From the NCBI GenBank assembly GCA_963976395.1, contig CAXBLG010000002.1:83172-147171 (forward strand): 64,000 bases of DNA. Reading direction: 5' to 3'. Each line of letters opens with the position of its first letter. Position 1 is the first letter of the stretch. The notes under the pieces are model-generated. The model was not told where the DNA came from, did not search any database, and saw nothing but the letters and a program-made list of their open reading frames with translations. The position numbers and the translations under genes are program-made. The DNA comes from UBA11612 sp963976395 (GTDB taxonomy: Bacteria > Pseudomonadota > Alphaproteobacteria > Rhodospirillales > Rhodospirillaceae). Shown here piece after piece: positions 45,608 to 54,957 of this stretch.

Positions 45608-46528
45608 CTATTCGATATTCTGAATTTGCTCACGAAATTGATCAATTGTGGACTTAAGATCGAGGCCGATCCGGGTAAGCGCCGTATCCGGAGATTTCGA
45701 GCATAGCGTATTGGCCTCTCGATTGAACTCCTGACATAGAAAATCAAGCCGCCGGCCACAAGGTTCGCCTTTCGACAGCAGCGCTCGGGCTTGTGCGATA
45801 TGCGCCGTTAGACGGTCCAATTCCTCACGCATATCGAATTTCACCGCCAGCAGCGCAGCTTCCTGGGCGAGTTTCTCCTCAGGAAGAGCCGGACTGGCAC
45901 TCATGAGCTCCCGGATCTGCCCAGCAAGCCGTGCCTTTAAGGCCTCCGGCTGCAACACCGCGAGTTGAGCCGCTTCCTCACACAACCGCTCAATCGTATC
46001 GAGATGACCTCCCACAACACTTGCCAACTGAGCGCCCTCTTGGCGCCGGGCCGAGGCCAGAACTTCAAGCGCTTCGGAGAGGCCGGCAATGAGAATTTCG
46101 GTCTGTGCGGTTTTAGCATCGGCACCAATATCTTCTGCCGGTTCACGGCCTTGGGCCAATGCCATCAGTCCATCCAGACGCGCAGGCGCAATAATGTCAC
46201 CTACAATCTTTGGGCCTAATTCTTCTGTTTTGCGATGAGCCAGCTGAATCAAGGCATCCAGAACAGTTTCATTGAGACCCGCCGCGTTCCCCTGCGAATC
46301 GCCCGTTATGGTCAGAGCCAGGGTAAGAGCGCCGCGCGTGAAAACCCGTGCAGTAGCCGTGCGGACAGCAATCTCCAGCGCATCAAACCCATGGGGCAAA
46401 CGAAGCCGTATATCCAGGCCCTTACTATTGACGCTCTTAGCTTCCCACGCCCAGGAGAAGGCCACCGGCACTTCCGCGCGGCCTTCGGCACGGGCAAAAC
46501 CCGTCATACTCGTAACAACAACAGACAT
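45608..46528 (-). CDS. yicC: YicC family endoribonuclease-like protein
   Basis: 306 residues. VTSMTGFARAEG at the N-terminus and LDFLCQEFNREANTLCSKS near the C-terminus define the YicC family, members of which act as endoribonucleases that affect small RNAs in E. coli. It precedes gmk on the minus strand. Usually mltG is directly upstream; here about 4.8 kb of signalling genes intervene. Confidence 0.93.
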   Translation of the reverse strand: MSVVVTSMTGFARAEGRAEVPVAFSWAWEAKSVNSKGLDIRLRLPHGFDALEIAVRTATARVFTRGALTLALTITGDSQGNAAGLNETVLDALIQLAHRKTEELGPKIVGDIIAPARLDGLMALAQGREPAEDIGADAKTAQTEILIAGLSEALEVLASARRQEGAQLASVVGGHLDTIERLCEEAAQLAVLQPEALKARLAGQIRELMSASPALPEEKLAQEAALLAVKFDMREELDRLTAHIAQARALLSKGEPCGRRLDFLCQEFNREANTLCSKSPDTALTRIGLDLKSTIDQFREQIQNIE

Positions 46529-46648
46529 GGCAGGTCCTTAATGGCCCGGAAACCGCCACTTATATTGGTTACAAGGAGCGTTGCATAGCCAACGATAGGA
46601 TATTCGCTGCCCTCAGACGGACAACGAGACCGCAAGCAGCCTACGCCG

Positions 46649-48763
46649 CTAACTTTTCAGTCCGGAAAATGTACCGACGAATCGTCGGAACTCAGCTGGG
46701 GGAAGGGGTTTGGAAATGAGGAAACCTTGAATTTCCTCGCAGCCGCGCTGCCTAAGAAACTCAAGTTGCGCCTCGGTTTCAACGCCTTCGGCGACTATAG
46801 CAAGACCCATGCTCTGGCCTAGACTGACAACGGCTTCGACGATTTTCTCATCTTCACGATTCTTGCCGATTCCCATCACGAACGATGCATCCACCTTCAG
46901 GCGTTTCACCGGAAACGCCTGAAGATTGGAGAGTGATGAGTAACCTGTTCCGAAATCATCTAATGAAATCGAGACCCCGGCCAGCGTAAGTTGATCAACG
47001 TTTCTTTGCACCCGATCGCTACGTTCCATGGCGACAGTTTCCGTGATCTCAACATCTATCGCATCGAAAGGCAATCCCGACGCAGCCAGGCCGTCAATAA
47101 TCTGACTGACTAAATCTCTTTCACGGAACTGTACACCGGAGACATTGAACCCTAGCTTCAGGGGCGGAAGGCCAAGCGCGAGCCATATCTGCGCCTGGCG
47201 GCAAATCTCTTCGATGACCCAATCACCAATCGGCAAGATCAGTCCCGAGGCTTCCGCTATCGGAATGAATTCTCCGGGTGAAATAATACCATGCTGCGGA
47301 TGTTCCCAACGCAACAGGGCCTCGGCCCCAACAACTCGGCCTGTGGCCAGGTCAATTTGCGGCTGATACGCGAGCCATAACTGATTGTCGTCAACGGCGC
47401 CGCGTAAATCGGCTTCCAACGATACACGGCGGCGAATCTCGGCATTCATGTCCGGGTCAAAATAACGGAACGCATTGTTACCTTCCGCTTTCGCCTTGTA
47501 CATGGCGACTTCGGCTTGACGAATCAGCGACGAAGGGTCCGTTTCATCCTTAGGATACGCCGCCACACCGATTGAGGACGTCACATCCACCACATGGCCG
47601 CAGACGGTAATGGGTTCGTGAAAGCGGCCTAGTATTGAACGCACGCTACGGCTGGCCGCCGCCATATCCGTCACACCTTCCAACAACACACCAAACATAT
47701 CGCCGTTGAGTCGCGACAGTGTATCTGTCGTCCGCATGAGCTTTGATATACGGGCAACAACAGATACCAGGAGCGCATCGCCGACATCATGGCCCAGCGT
47801 GTTGTTCACTGACTTGAAATTATTTACGTCCATAATCATTACAGCGACCATGGCATTGGATCGGTCAGCCCTGACCATGGCCGCTCGCAGACGGTCCATA
47901 AAGACCCGGCGATTAGGCAAACCCGTCAACGTATCGTAGTCCGTGAGACGGGCAAGCTTGTCTTCCGTTTTTAATCGTTCGGAAATGTCTTCTTGAATGG
48001 CTACGAAATGAGAGAGTCGACCGGCGGCGTCACGAATTGGGGTGACGGTTTGCTCAACCGTATATCTATACCCGTCTTTGCGTCGGTTGATCCGTCGGCC
48101 GCTCCAAGACGAATCCGGCTTAAGACCGGGCCAAATGTCAGCATACGAGGCTGTTGTTGATATTTCCGAATTCATGCCCGTATGTAGGATAGACGCCGCG
48201 CAATTGACGAGCTCGTGACGACTATACCCGCTCATACGTTCAAGAGCCGCATTCGCCCAACGGATTGTGCCGACAGCATCTGTTATAAACACGCCATTGG
48301 CGATCGCCTCAAGCGCCATTGTATGCATTCCAAGATGCGCCTCTGCTTCATGCTGATCCGTTACGTCGCGCAATGAAACCTGAGTCGCGTCTTCTGTATT
48401 CCATATTATTGGAGTCGTTCGCATTTCGGCAAAGCGCGGATTGTTGCCGGTGAAAATTTCAAGCGGGGTTACTTCGGTGTGCGCGCCAAGTGGAAATCCG
48501 AAATCTCGGCCGGTTAAATCTTCCGCTGAGGTGCTAAACAGTTTGGCGGCCGCTGAATTGCAATACGCCACACACCCGGCGCGATCGACAATCGCAATCC
48601 CATCCTGGGATTGCTCGACAATGGCCTGAAACAACGCAGCTTCGTCCGCACCGATCAACGGGTCTATATCGGTCTGCCGACGATGAGCGCGATAAGAAAT
48701 AGAGTTCATCCCAGATTTTGAAACACAGATAACGTTGGACGCTTGATTAGCGGCGATAGCCAT
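46649..48763 (-). CDS. PAS-PAS-GGDEF-EAL c-di-GMP signalling protein
   Basis: 704 residues. Two PAS domains (about residues 40-150 and 155-270) sense a signal. The GGDEF domain (about 285-440) has RLNGDMFGVLL, so the signature is NGDMF, not GGDEF, and cyclase activity is unlikely. The EAL domain (about 455-700) keeps its active-site text (GAEALLRWEHP, ITETVAMERSD, DDFGTGYSSL, VAEGVETEAQ), so it should hydrolyse c-di-GMP, possibly with the dead GGDEF as a GTP sensor. No membrane segment is visible, so it is cytosolic. It is divergent from the response regulator gene 247 bases away and may share its control region. Confidence 0.9.
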   Translation of the reverse strand: MAIAANQASNVICVSKSGMNSISYRAHRRQTDIDPLIGADEAALFQAIVEQSQDGIAIVDRAGCVAYCNSAAAKLFSTSAEDLTGRDFGFPLGAHTEVTPLEIFTGNNPRFAEMRTTPIIWNTEDATQVSLRDVTDQHEAEAHLGMHTMALEAIANGVFITDAVGTIRWANAALERMSGYSRHELVNCAASILHTGMNSEISTTASYADIWPGLKPDSSWSGRRINRRKDGYRYTVEQTVTPIRDAAGRLSHFVAIQEDISERLKTEDKLARLTDYDTLTGLPNRRVFMDRLRAAMVRADRSNAMVAVMIMDVNNFKSVNNTLGHDVGDALLVSVVARISKLMRTTDTLSRLNGDMFGVLLEGVTDMAAASRSVRSILGRFHEPITVCGHVVDVTSSIGVAAYPKDETDPSSLIRQAEVAMYKAKAEGNNAFRYFDPDMNAEIRRRVSLEADLRGAVDDNQLWLAYQPQIDLATGRVVGAEALLRWEHPQHGIISPGEFIPIAEASGLILPIGDWVIEEICRQAQIWLALGLPPLKLGFNVSGVQFRERDLVSQIIDGLAASGLPFDAIDVEITETVAMERSDRVQRNVDQLTLAGVSISLDDFGTGYSSLSNLQAFPVKRLKVDASFVMGIGKNREDEKIVEAVVSLGQSMGLAIVAEGVETEAQLEFLRQRGCEEIQGFLISKPLPPAEFRRFVGTFSGLKS

Positions 48764-49010
48764 TGATCTGATCCTGCAGCTTGGCGAGAGACCTCCTTGA
48801 GTCCACAGACCCGTCTGGTCCCCCTCAACCCCGTGGCCTTCGTGCCAAAAAGTGATGTATTTGGTTTTTATTCGAAACTATAATGAAGATCAAGGCTTCA
48901 AAGTTGTAGTTTGGGGTGGAAGAGACTAGGACCAATGGATGTAAAGCTCCCAGCCAGCCTCAGTTGCAGGCAAACGGCGGCGATTCCCCGCGAAACAAGG
49001 ACATAGCCGA

Positions 49011-49391
49011 ATGAAACGGATCCTTGTGATCGATGACGACGAGAACGTACGAGAATCGTTTCTAGCGACCCTCAACTCTCTCGGCGGCTACGAGGTCACC
49101 CTGGCGGGCAGCGGCGTTGAGGGACTCGAGGCTGCTCGGACTCATCGACCTGACCTCATCTTCCTAGATCTTAAGATGCCGGAGATGAGCGGCGCGGAAA
49201 CCCTGGAGCACCTTCAAGGCATCTGCCCCGGTGCCCCGGTTTATGTGATCACAGCTTTTTACGCCGAGTTTCTTAAACCCTTAAAACGACTTCAGGGCCG
49301 CGGCGTATCTTTTGACATCGCCCGCAAACCACTGTCGGTGGCTGAGATTCGGGCCATCGTCGAAGGCGTCCTCTCGGATCCGGCATCGTAA
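49011..49391 (+). CDS. Single-domain response regulator
   Basis: 126 residues, one receiver domain and nothing else. The acidic pocket is DDD at residues 8-10, the phosphate-accepting aspartate is in FLDLKMPEMSG near residue 52, and the switch threonine and lysine are in VITAF and ARKP. Such proteins pass phosphate on or bind a target, as CheY does. It is the first gene of a unit with the KaiB homologue 18 bases downstream. No histidine kinase gene is in the window. Confidence 0.9.
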   Translation: MKRILVIDDDENVRESFLATLNSLGGYEVTLAGSGVEGLEAARTHRPDLIFLDLKMPEMSGAETLEHLQGICPGAPVYVITAFYAEFLKPLKRLQGRGVSFDIARKPLSVAEIRAIVEGVLSDPAS

Positions 49392-49409
49392 CGGGCGGGA
49401 GAAAACAGT

Positions 49410-49697
49410 ATGGAACCAATTATCCTGCGGCTTTATGTGACGGGCAACACTCCGAGCGCCGCGAAGGCCATATCCACCCTCACCGCCCTCCGCCACGACT
49501 TGGGGGAAGACCGTGTGACCTTGGAGGTCATAGACGTTTTGAACGACCCTGAAACCGCACTAAACGACGACGTATACGCGACACCCACCGTTTTCCGCAT
49601 AGCACCCGAACCGGTGCGGCGCGTGTTCGGCAATCTATCGTCTAAGGAAATGCTCATTGTCGGGCTACAATTGACCACGGCGACAGAGCAGGATTAA
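49410..49697 (+). CDS. kaiB: KaiB-family protein
   Basis: 95 residues with a thioredoxin-like fold. LRLYVTGNTPSAAKAISTL, EVIDVLNDPETA, ATPTVFRIAPEPVRRVFGNL and LIVGLQL match KaiB along its length. In cyanobacteria KaiB binds phosphorylated KaiC and resets the clock; outside them, KaiB homologues occur with KaiC or response regulators in stress signalling. GGAG lies 8 bases before the ATG, and the gene follows a single-domain response regulator by 18 bases. No kaiC or kaiA is seen. Function in this organism is unknown, so the symbol marks the family only. Confidence 0.9.
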   Translation: MEPIILRLYVTGNTPSAAKAISTLTALRHDLGEDRVTLEVIDVLNDPETALNDDVYATPTVFRIAPEPVRRVFGNLSSKEMLIVGLQLTTATEQD

Positions 49698-49753
49698 TCC
49701 ACTTACCTGCCCAACACATCAACTTAGGTGACGCCATCAATACTTTTAAACAT

Positions 49754-50497
49754 GTGCTAATTACCGGCGGATCGTCCGGAATCGGCGAAGCCCTGGCCCT
49801 TACCTATGCATCTTCGGACGTCTTACTGAGCTTAACCGGCCGCAACAAGGACCGCCTTGAGTCTGTAGCCGAAGCCTGCCGCGCAAAAGGTGCAAAAGTC
49901 ACCCACACCACCTGTGATGTGACAGATACGACGGCACTCGTCGCCTGGATCAATCAATGCGATCAAGCCTCGCCTCTTGATCTCGTGGTCGCCAATGCCG
50001 GTATGTCGGCAGGAAGTGGTGGATTCTCTGAAGACCCAGCCCAGACCCGACGCATCATGGACGTCAATGTGAACGGCGTCATGAACACTGTATTGCCGGC
50101 CATTGACCTGATGCGCCCGCGTCGCCGGGGTCACATCGCAATTGTCAGCTCCATGGCTGCATTTCGCGGCCTTGCCGGCGCACCGGCCTACGGCGCCTCA
50201 AAAGCAGCCGTCCGCGTCTGGGGAGAGGGTCTTCGTCCGCTGCTCGCACGCGACAATATTGGCGTCTCGGTGATCTGCCCCGGATTTGTTGTCAGCGGCA
50301 TGACAGCAGTTAACAAATTTCACATGCCCTTTCTGATGGAAGCCGATAAAGCCGCACAGATTATTCAGCGCGGTATCGCAGCCAATCGCGGTCGAATTGC
50401 ATTCCCATGGCCCATTGGCGCGGGGGTTTGGCTCATGGCTGCGCTTCCCGACCGCATTGCAGACGCCATCGGCCGGCGATTGCCGTTCAAGGATTAG
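49754..50497 (+). CDS. Short-chain dehydrogenase/reductase
   Basis: 247 residues from the GTG at 49754. NAD(P)-binding TGGSSGIGEALA, catalytic NAG, S and YGASKAAV are present, and the length is typical of SDR proteins. The C-terminal LMAALPDRIADAIGRRLPF is hydrophobic and may touch a membrane. The GTG start removes the first residues of the first strand; an in-frame ATC at 49736 with AGGTGA 4 bases before it would add six residues (NTFKHV after Met) that SDRs normally have. It probably belongs to the same unit as the response regulator and kaiB, 56 bases away. Substrate unknown. Confidence 0.83.
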   Translation: MLITGGSSGIGEALALTYASSDVLLSLTGRNKDRLESVAEACRAKGAKVTHTTCDVTDTTALVAWINQCDQASPLDLVVANAGMSAGSGGFSEDPAQTRRIMDVNVNGVMNTVLPAIDLMRPRRRGHIAIVSSMAAFRGLAGAPAYGASKAAVRVWGEGLRPLLARDNIGVSVICPGFVVSGMTAVNKFHMPFLMEADKAAQIIQRGIAANRGRIAFPWPIGAGVWLMAALPDRIADAIGRRLPFKD

Positions 50498-50511
50498 TCC
50501 GAGGACCAAAC

Positions 50512-51252
50512 CTAAGGCCCGGACGCTCCACCCCCGCCTTCCCGTTTTTCGCTCTTATGGCGCGCCCAGATATTAAGGGCTTCCACCAGTATCGAGAACG
50601 CGATGGCCGCATAAAGATAGCCGCGCGGGATATGGAAGTGAGCAGCGTCAGCTACCAAAGCCATCCCCACAAGAATAAGGAAGGCCAGCGCCAACATCTT
50701 CACCGTGGGGTGTCGATTGATGAATCCGGAAACAGATCCCGCCGCAAACATCATCACCAGAATGGCGATTACGATGGCTGTGATCATCACCGGCAGATTG
50801 TCGGTCATACCCACAGCGGTCACAATTGAGTCTAGGGAAAACACAAGATCAAGAACCATGATTTGCACGATCACATTGAAATAAGACGCGCGCGCTTTGA
50901 CCGCAACGTCACCACCGCCTTCAACGGATTCGTGTATTTCCATCACCCCCTTGTAGAGAAGGTACAAACCTCCGAGACCAAGGACCACATCTCGCCAGCT
51001 CACATCGAATTCGGCAATCGTCACAAGGGGCGTTGTCAGAGCTGCAATCCAAGTGAGAGTAGACAGCAAGCCGATGCGCATGAACATGGCCATAAACAGA
51101 CCAAGACGCCGAGCAGAGGCTTGTTGTTCTTTCGGCAATTTACCGGAGACGATGGCGAGGAAGACAAGGTTGTCGATACCAAGAATAATTTCGAGCACCG
51201 TCAAAGTAAGCAGTGCCGCCCAAAGATTTGGATCCATCAAAAAATCAAACAT
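50512..51252 (-). CDS. TerC family integral membrane protein
   Basis: 246 residues with about seven membrane segments. LEIILGIDNLVFLAIVSG and LDLVFSLDSIVTAVGM carry the paired aspartates that define TerC/Alx-type proteins, a group linked to manganese export and metal loading of exported proteins. It is convergent with the SDR gene and 69 bases from mltG's end. No tellurite gene is nearby. Confidence 0.9.
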   Translation of the reverse strand: MFDFLMDPNLWAALLTLTVLEIILGIDNLVFLAIVSGKLPKEQQASARRLGLFMAMFMRIGLLSTLTWIAALTTPLVTIAEFDVSWRDVVLGLGGLYLLYKGVMEIHESVEGGGDVAVKARASYFNVIVQIMVLDLVFSLDSIVTAVGMTDNLPVMITAIVIAILVMMFAAGSVSGFINRHPTVKMLALAFLILVGMALVADAAHFHIPRGYLYAAIAFSILVEALNIWARHKSEKREGGGGASGP

Positions 51253-51321
51253 CAGATCGAAAGCGTCCCTATCGCGCTGTCACTGGTGAACTGCATAGCA
51301 CTCGGCGTCTGCCGCACGGCA

Positions 51322-52326
51322 TCAATCGGCTTTAGAGTTTCGTTGCGCTTGTTGAAAACGACGCCAATTTGCCACGTTTTGATTATGCTCACGCAATGTT
51401 CTCGCAAAAGCATGACCGCCGCTACCGTCAGCGACAAAATACAGTTCCTGCGAGTCCAGAGGATTTAAAACAGCCGCAATTGCCTCGCGCCCCGGATGAC
51501 AAATGGGGCTGGGCGGCAATCCGCTGATCACATAGGTGTTGTATGGAGTAGTCTGAGCCAAATCCGCCCGAGACAACGGTCGCCCGAGTTTTCCGCTTTC
51601 CGGCACCAATCCATAGATAACCGTTGGATCGGATTGCAGTTTCATCCCACGCCGAAGGCGATTTATAAAAACGGCGGCTACCCTGCGGCGTTCGGTATCA
51701 ATGCCCGTCTCTTTCTCCACGATGGAAGCCAAGATCAAAGCCTCGTCAGGAGAGTTGAGAGGCAAATCCGGCGCACGCGCCTCCCACAATTGCTCCAATG
51801 TTCTGGTATGCGCCGCGCGCATTCTCTCGATGAGGTCTGCACGCGTATCGCCCCACTCGTAGCTATAAGTCTCCGGCAACAAGGATCCGTCTTCAATCGT
51901 GGACGGCACTTCTCCCACGAGCGCGTTTTCGGCATTTAAGACACGCACAATCTCAGATGAGACAACACCTTCCGGGACAGTGACAAAATGCATCACAACA
52001 TCCCGCTCGACGATCTTCTTGAGAACCTCCGCAACGCTAACACCGGCCTCAAATTGGTATTCCCCGGGCTTCAAGGCCCGCGTTTGGGAAGTCCGACGAG
52101 CTTCAAGTTGAAAGAGCCATGCACGATCGAGGACATTCGCGACCGTCAGACTCTGAGCAATCGCCGACAAACCCTCACCGGGGGCAACAATAACTACCGC
52201 CGGCGCCTGCAACGGACCGGGGGCCGCGATTGCACGCATGAACCATATGTAGGATGCGCCCGCACCAGCACCGGCAACAAAAAGAAGAATAACAATTACA
52301 ACAAGAGCAAGGCGGGCGCGGTTCAT
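51322..52326 (-). CDS. mltG: Endolytic transglycosylase MltG
   Basis: 334 residues: one N-terminal membrane segment (ALVVIVILLFVAGAGAGASY), a LysM-like region, then the YceG catalytic domain with the active glutamate in SIVEKETGIDTERR and RLRRGMKLQSDPTVIYGL. It cuts nascent peptidoglycan at the inner membrane and helps set glycan strand length. It lies 24 bases downstream of fabF, the conserved pairing in Alphaproteobacteria. Confidence 0.95.
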   Translation of the reverse strand: MNRARLALVVIVILLFVAGAGAGASYIWFMRAIAAPGPLQAPAVVIVAPGEGLSAIAQSLTVANVLDRAWLFQLEARRTSQTRALKPGEYQFEAGVSVAEVLKKIVERDVVMHFVTVPEGVVSSEIVRVLNAENALVGEVPSTIEDGSLLPETYSYEWGDTRADLIERMRAAHTRTLEQLWEARAPDLPLNSPDEALILASIVEKETGIDTERRRVAAVFINRLRRGMKLQSDPTVIYGLVPESGKLGRPLSRADLAQTTPYNTYVISGLPPSPICHPGREAIAAVLNPLDSQELYFVADGSGGHAFARTLREHNQNVANWRRFQQAQRNSKAD

Positions 52327-52350
52327 AAAACTGAAGAGCGCTGCAAAAAA

Positions 52351-53628
52351 TTAAGGCGCGGGACCAATGACGACCGCCGCATTTGTGCCGCCGAAGCCAA
52401 AGGAATTGGACAATACGTACCGCAACTTCCGCTCCTTGGCCTTGTGCGGCACCAGATCAATATCGCAACTGTCGGATGGGTCATCGAGGTTCAGGGTCGG
52501 CGGAACAAGCTGGTTCTTCAGCGCCAGAAGCGAATAGATCGCCTCAACCGCACCCGCAGCGCCCAACAGATGGCCGATGGCAGACTTCGTCGATGACATG
52601 GACAGCTTGTAGGCGTGATCACCGAATAGACGCTTTACTGCGGCCAACTCTATCTCATCACCTTTCGGCGTGGATGTGCCGTGCGCATTGACGTAATCAA
52701 TTTGATCGGCATTCAGACCGGCATCGCGGAGCGCACCGCGCATGGCTCTAAACCCGCCGTTACCGTCTTCTGCCGGCGCTGTTAAATGATACGCATCTCC
52801 AGAAAGCCCATATCCCAGAATCTCCGCGTATATCTTCGCGCCGCGCTTTTTGGCGTGTTCATAATCTTCGAGCACTACAACGCCCGAGCCTTCACCCATA
52901 ACAAATCCATCGCGGCCTTTATCCCATGGCCGGGACGCTTTTTGCGGTGTGTCATTATAACTGGTGGACAGGGCCTTCATGGCCGCAAATCCGGCAATGC
53001 CAAGTCGGCACATCGCCGCCTCAGCCCCGCCGGCCACCATCACATCGGCATCGCCGTATTTGATAAGACGCGCAGCATCGCCGATGGCGTGAGCGCCCGT
53101 GGCGCACGCCGTGACCGGCGCATGGTTCGGTCCTCTAAACTTATGGCGAATTGAAACCTGCCCGGAGGCAAGGTTAATTAAACTCGCCGGAATGAAGAAC
53201 GGTGAAACGCGTCGCGGTCCTTGAGAGGCAAGTGTTTTGGCCGTGTCGTCAATTGTCTCCAGACCACCAATGCCCGAGCCGATCATCACGCCAGTGCGCT
53301 CGCGGTCTTCCTCTGTGGGGGGAACCCAACCGGAATCCTTTATTGCCTCTTCCGCCGCGCCCATTGCGTAGACGATGAAATCGTCCATGCGGCGCCGCTC
53401 TTTAGGCGCAACGATGCTGTCGACATCAAATCTGTGAGGATGATCCTCGTCCGTCGGCACGGCACCCCCGACCCGACATGGCAGGTCATCAACCTGAAAT
53501 TTGGTGATCTGACTAAGTCCGGATTTGCCGGCCGTCAGCGCAGCCCAATTGGCATCGACCCCTGCGCCAAGCGGCGTGACGAGACCGAGACCGGTGACAA
53601 CAATGCGTTTAGTGGGATCAAAGGCCAT
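52351..53628 (-). CDS. fabF: 3-oxoacyl-ACP synthase II
   Basis: 425 residues. It condenses malonyl-ACP with longer acyl-ACPs. The catalytic cysteine is in VTACATGAHAIG, the histidines are in NAHGTSTPKGD and KSAIGHLLGAAGAVEAI, and the start MAFDPTKRIVVTGLGLVTPLG is normal. It follows acpP by 139 bases and precedes mltG. Confidence 0.97.
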   Translation of the reverse strand: MAFDPTKRIVVTGLGLVTPLGAGVDANWAALTAGKSGLSQITKFQVDDLPCRVGGAVPTDEDHPHRFDVDSIVAPKERRRMDDFIVYAMGAAEEAIKDSGWVPPTEEDRERTGVMIGSGIGGLETIDDTAKTLASQGPRRVSPFFIPASLINLASGQVSIRHKFRGPNHAPVTACATGAHAIGDAARLIKYGDADVMVAGGAEAAMCRLGIAGFAAMKALSTSYNDTPQKASRPWDKGRDGFVMGEGSGVVVLEDYEHAKKRGAKIYAEILGYGLSGDAYHLTAPAEDGNGGFRAMRGALRDAGLNADQIDYVNAHGTSTPKGDEIELAAVKRLFGDHAYKLSMSSTKSAIGHLLGAAGAVEAIYSLLALKNQLVPPTLNLDDPSDSCDIDLVPHKAKERKLRYVLSNSFGFGGTNAAVVIGPAP

Positions 53629-53767
53629 GGCGGACGAGCTTCCGTTTTACAGTGAGGCCGTACAGCTACCGTTATTTAAAGACGGCTATGGGACCTGAGT
53701 AATCACTCAAGGCCCCATTGCTCCAAACATGCACAACGACCGGCCATGACCTGGCCTGGTTCGCAGA

Positions 53768-54007
53768 CTATTTGCTAGCGTTCGCCTGAATAAAGGCAAT
53801 CGCATCTTTAACGGTCAGAATCTTTTCCGCCGCATCATCCGGAATTTCGACACTGAATTCTTCTTCGAAGGCCATGACCAGCTCGACGGTATCTAAGCTG
53901 TCGGCACCCAAATCATCAATAAAGCTAGCGTTATCGGTCACCTTGGACTCTTCGACACCCAGATGCTCCACGACGATCTTTTTTACGCGGTCAGCGACAT
54001 CACTCAT
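53768..54007 (-). CDS. acpP: Acyl carrier protein
   Basis: 79 residues, strongly acidic four-helix protein. The serine in GADSLDTVELVMAFEEEF (residue 37 or so) receives 4'-phosphopantetheine and carries the growing acyl chain. It lies between fabG and fabF, with gaps of 175 and 139 bases, which leaves room for separate expression of this abundant protein. Confidence 0.97.
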   Translation of the reverse strand: MSDVADRVKKIVVEHLGVEESKVTDNASFIDDLGADSLDTVELVMAFEEEFSVEIPDDAAEKILTVKDAIAFIQANASK

Positions 54008-54182
54008 TCGTCTTTACCTCAAGCAGTTTTTCATTGGTTATGATGGTGTCAGCAGCCCGCAACTTCACAGCTATCGGGAAGGCGGCGGCCCTCAAAACAC
54101 CCGGCACTCCTCCCGGGCGAGGTGTCAGTAGCATATAACATTTTTCTTGGCTAGGGCCACAGACGAGGAGACGCCCAAGTCC

Positions 54183-54923
<741 letters not shown>

Positions 54924-54957
54924 AGAAGGTCTCCTGTACGTAGGTGATTTGAGCGAA

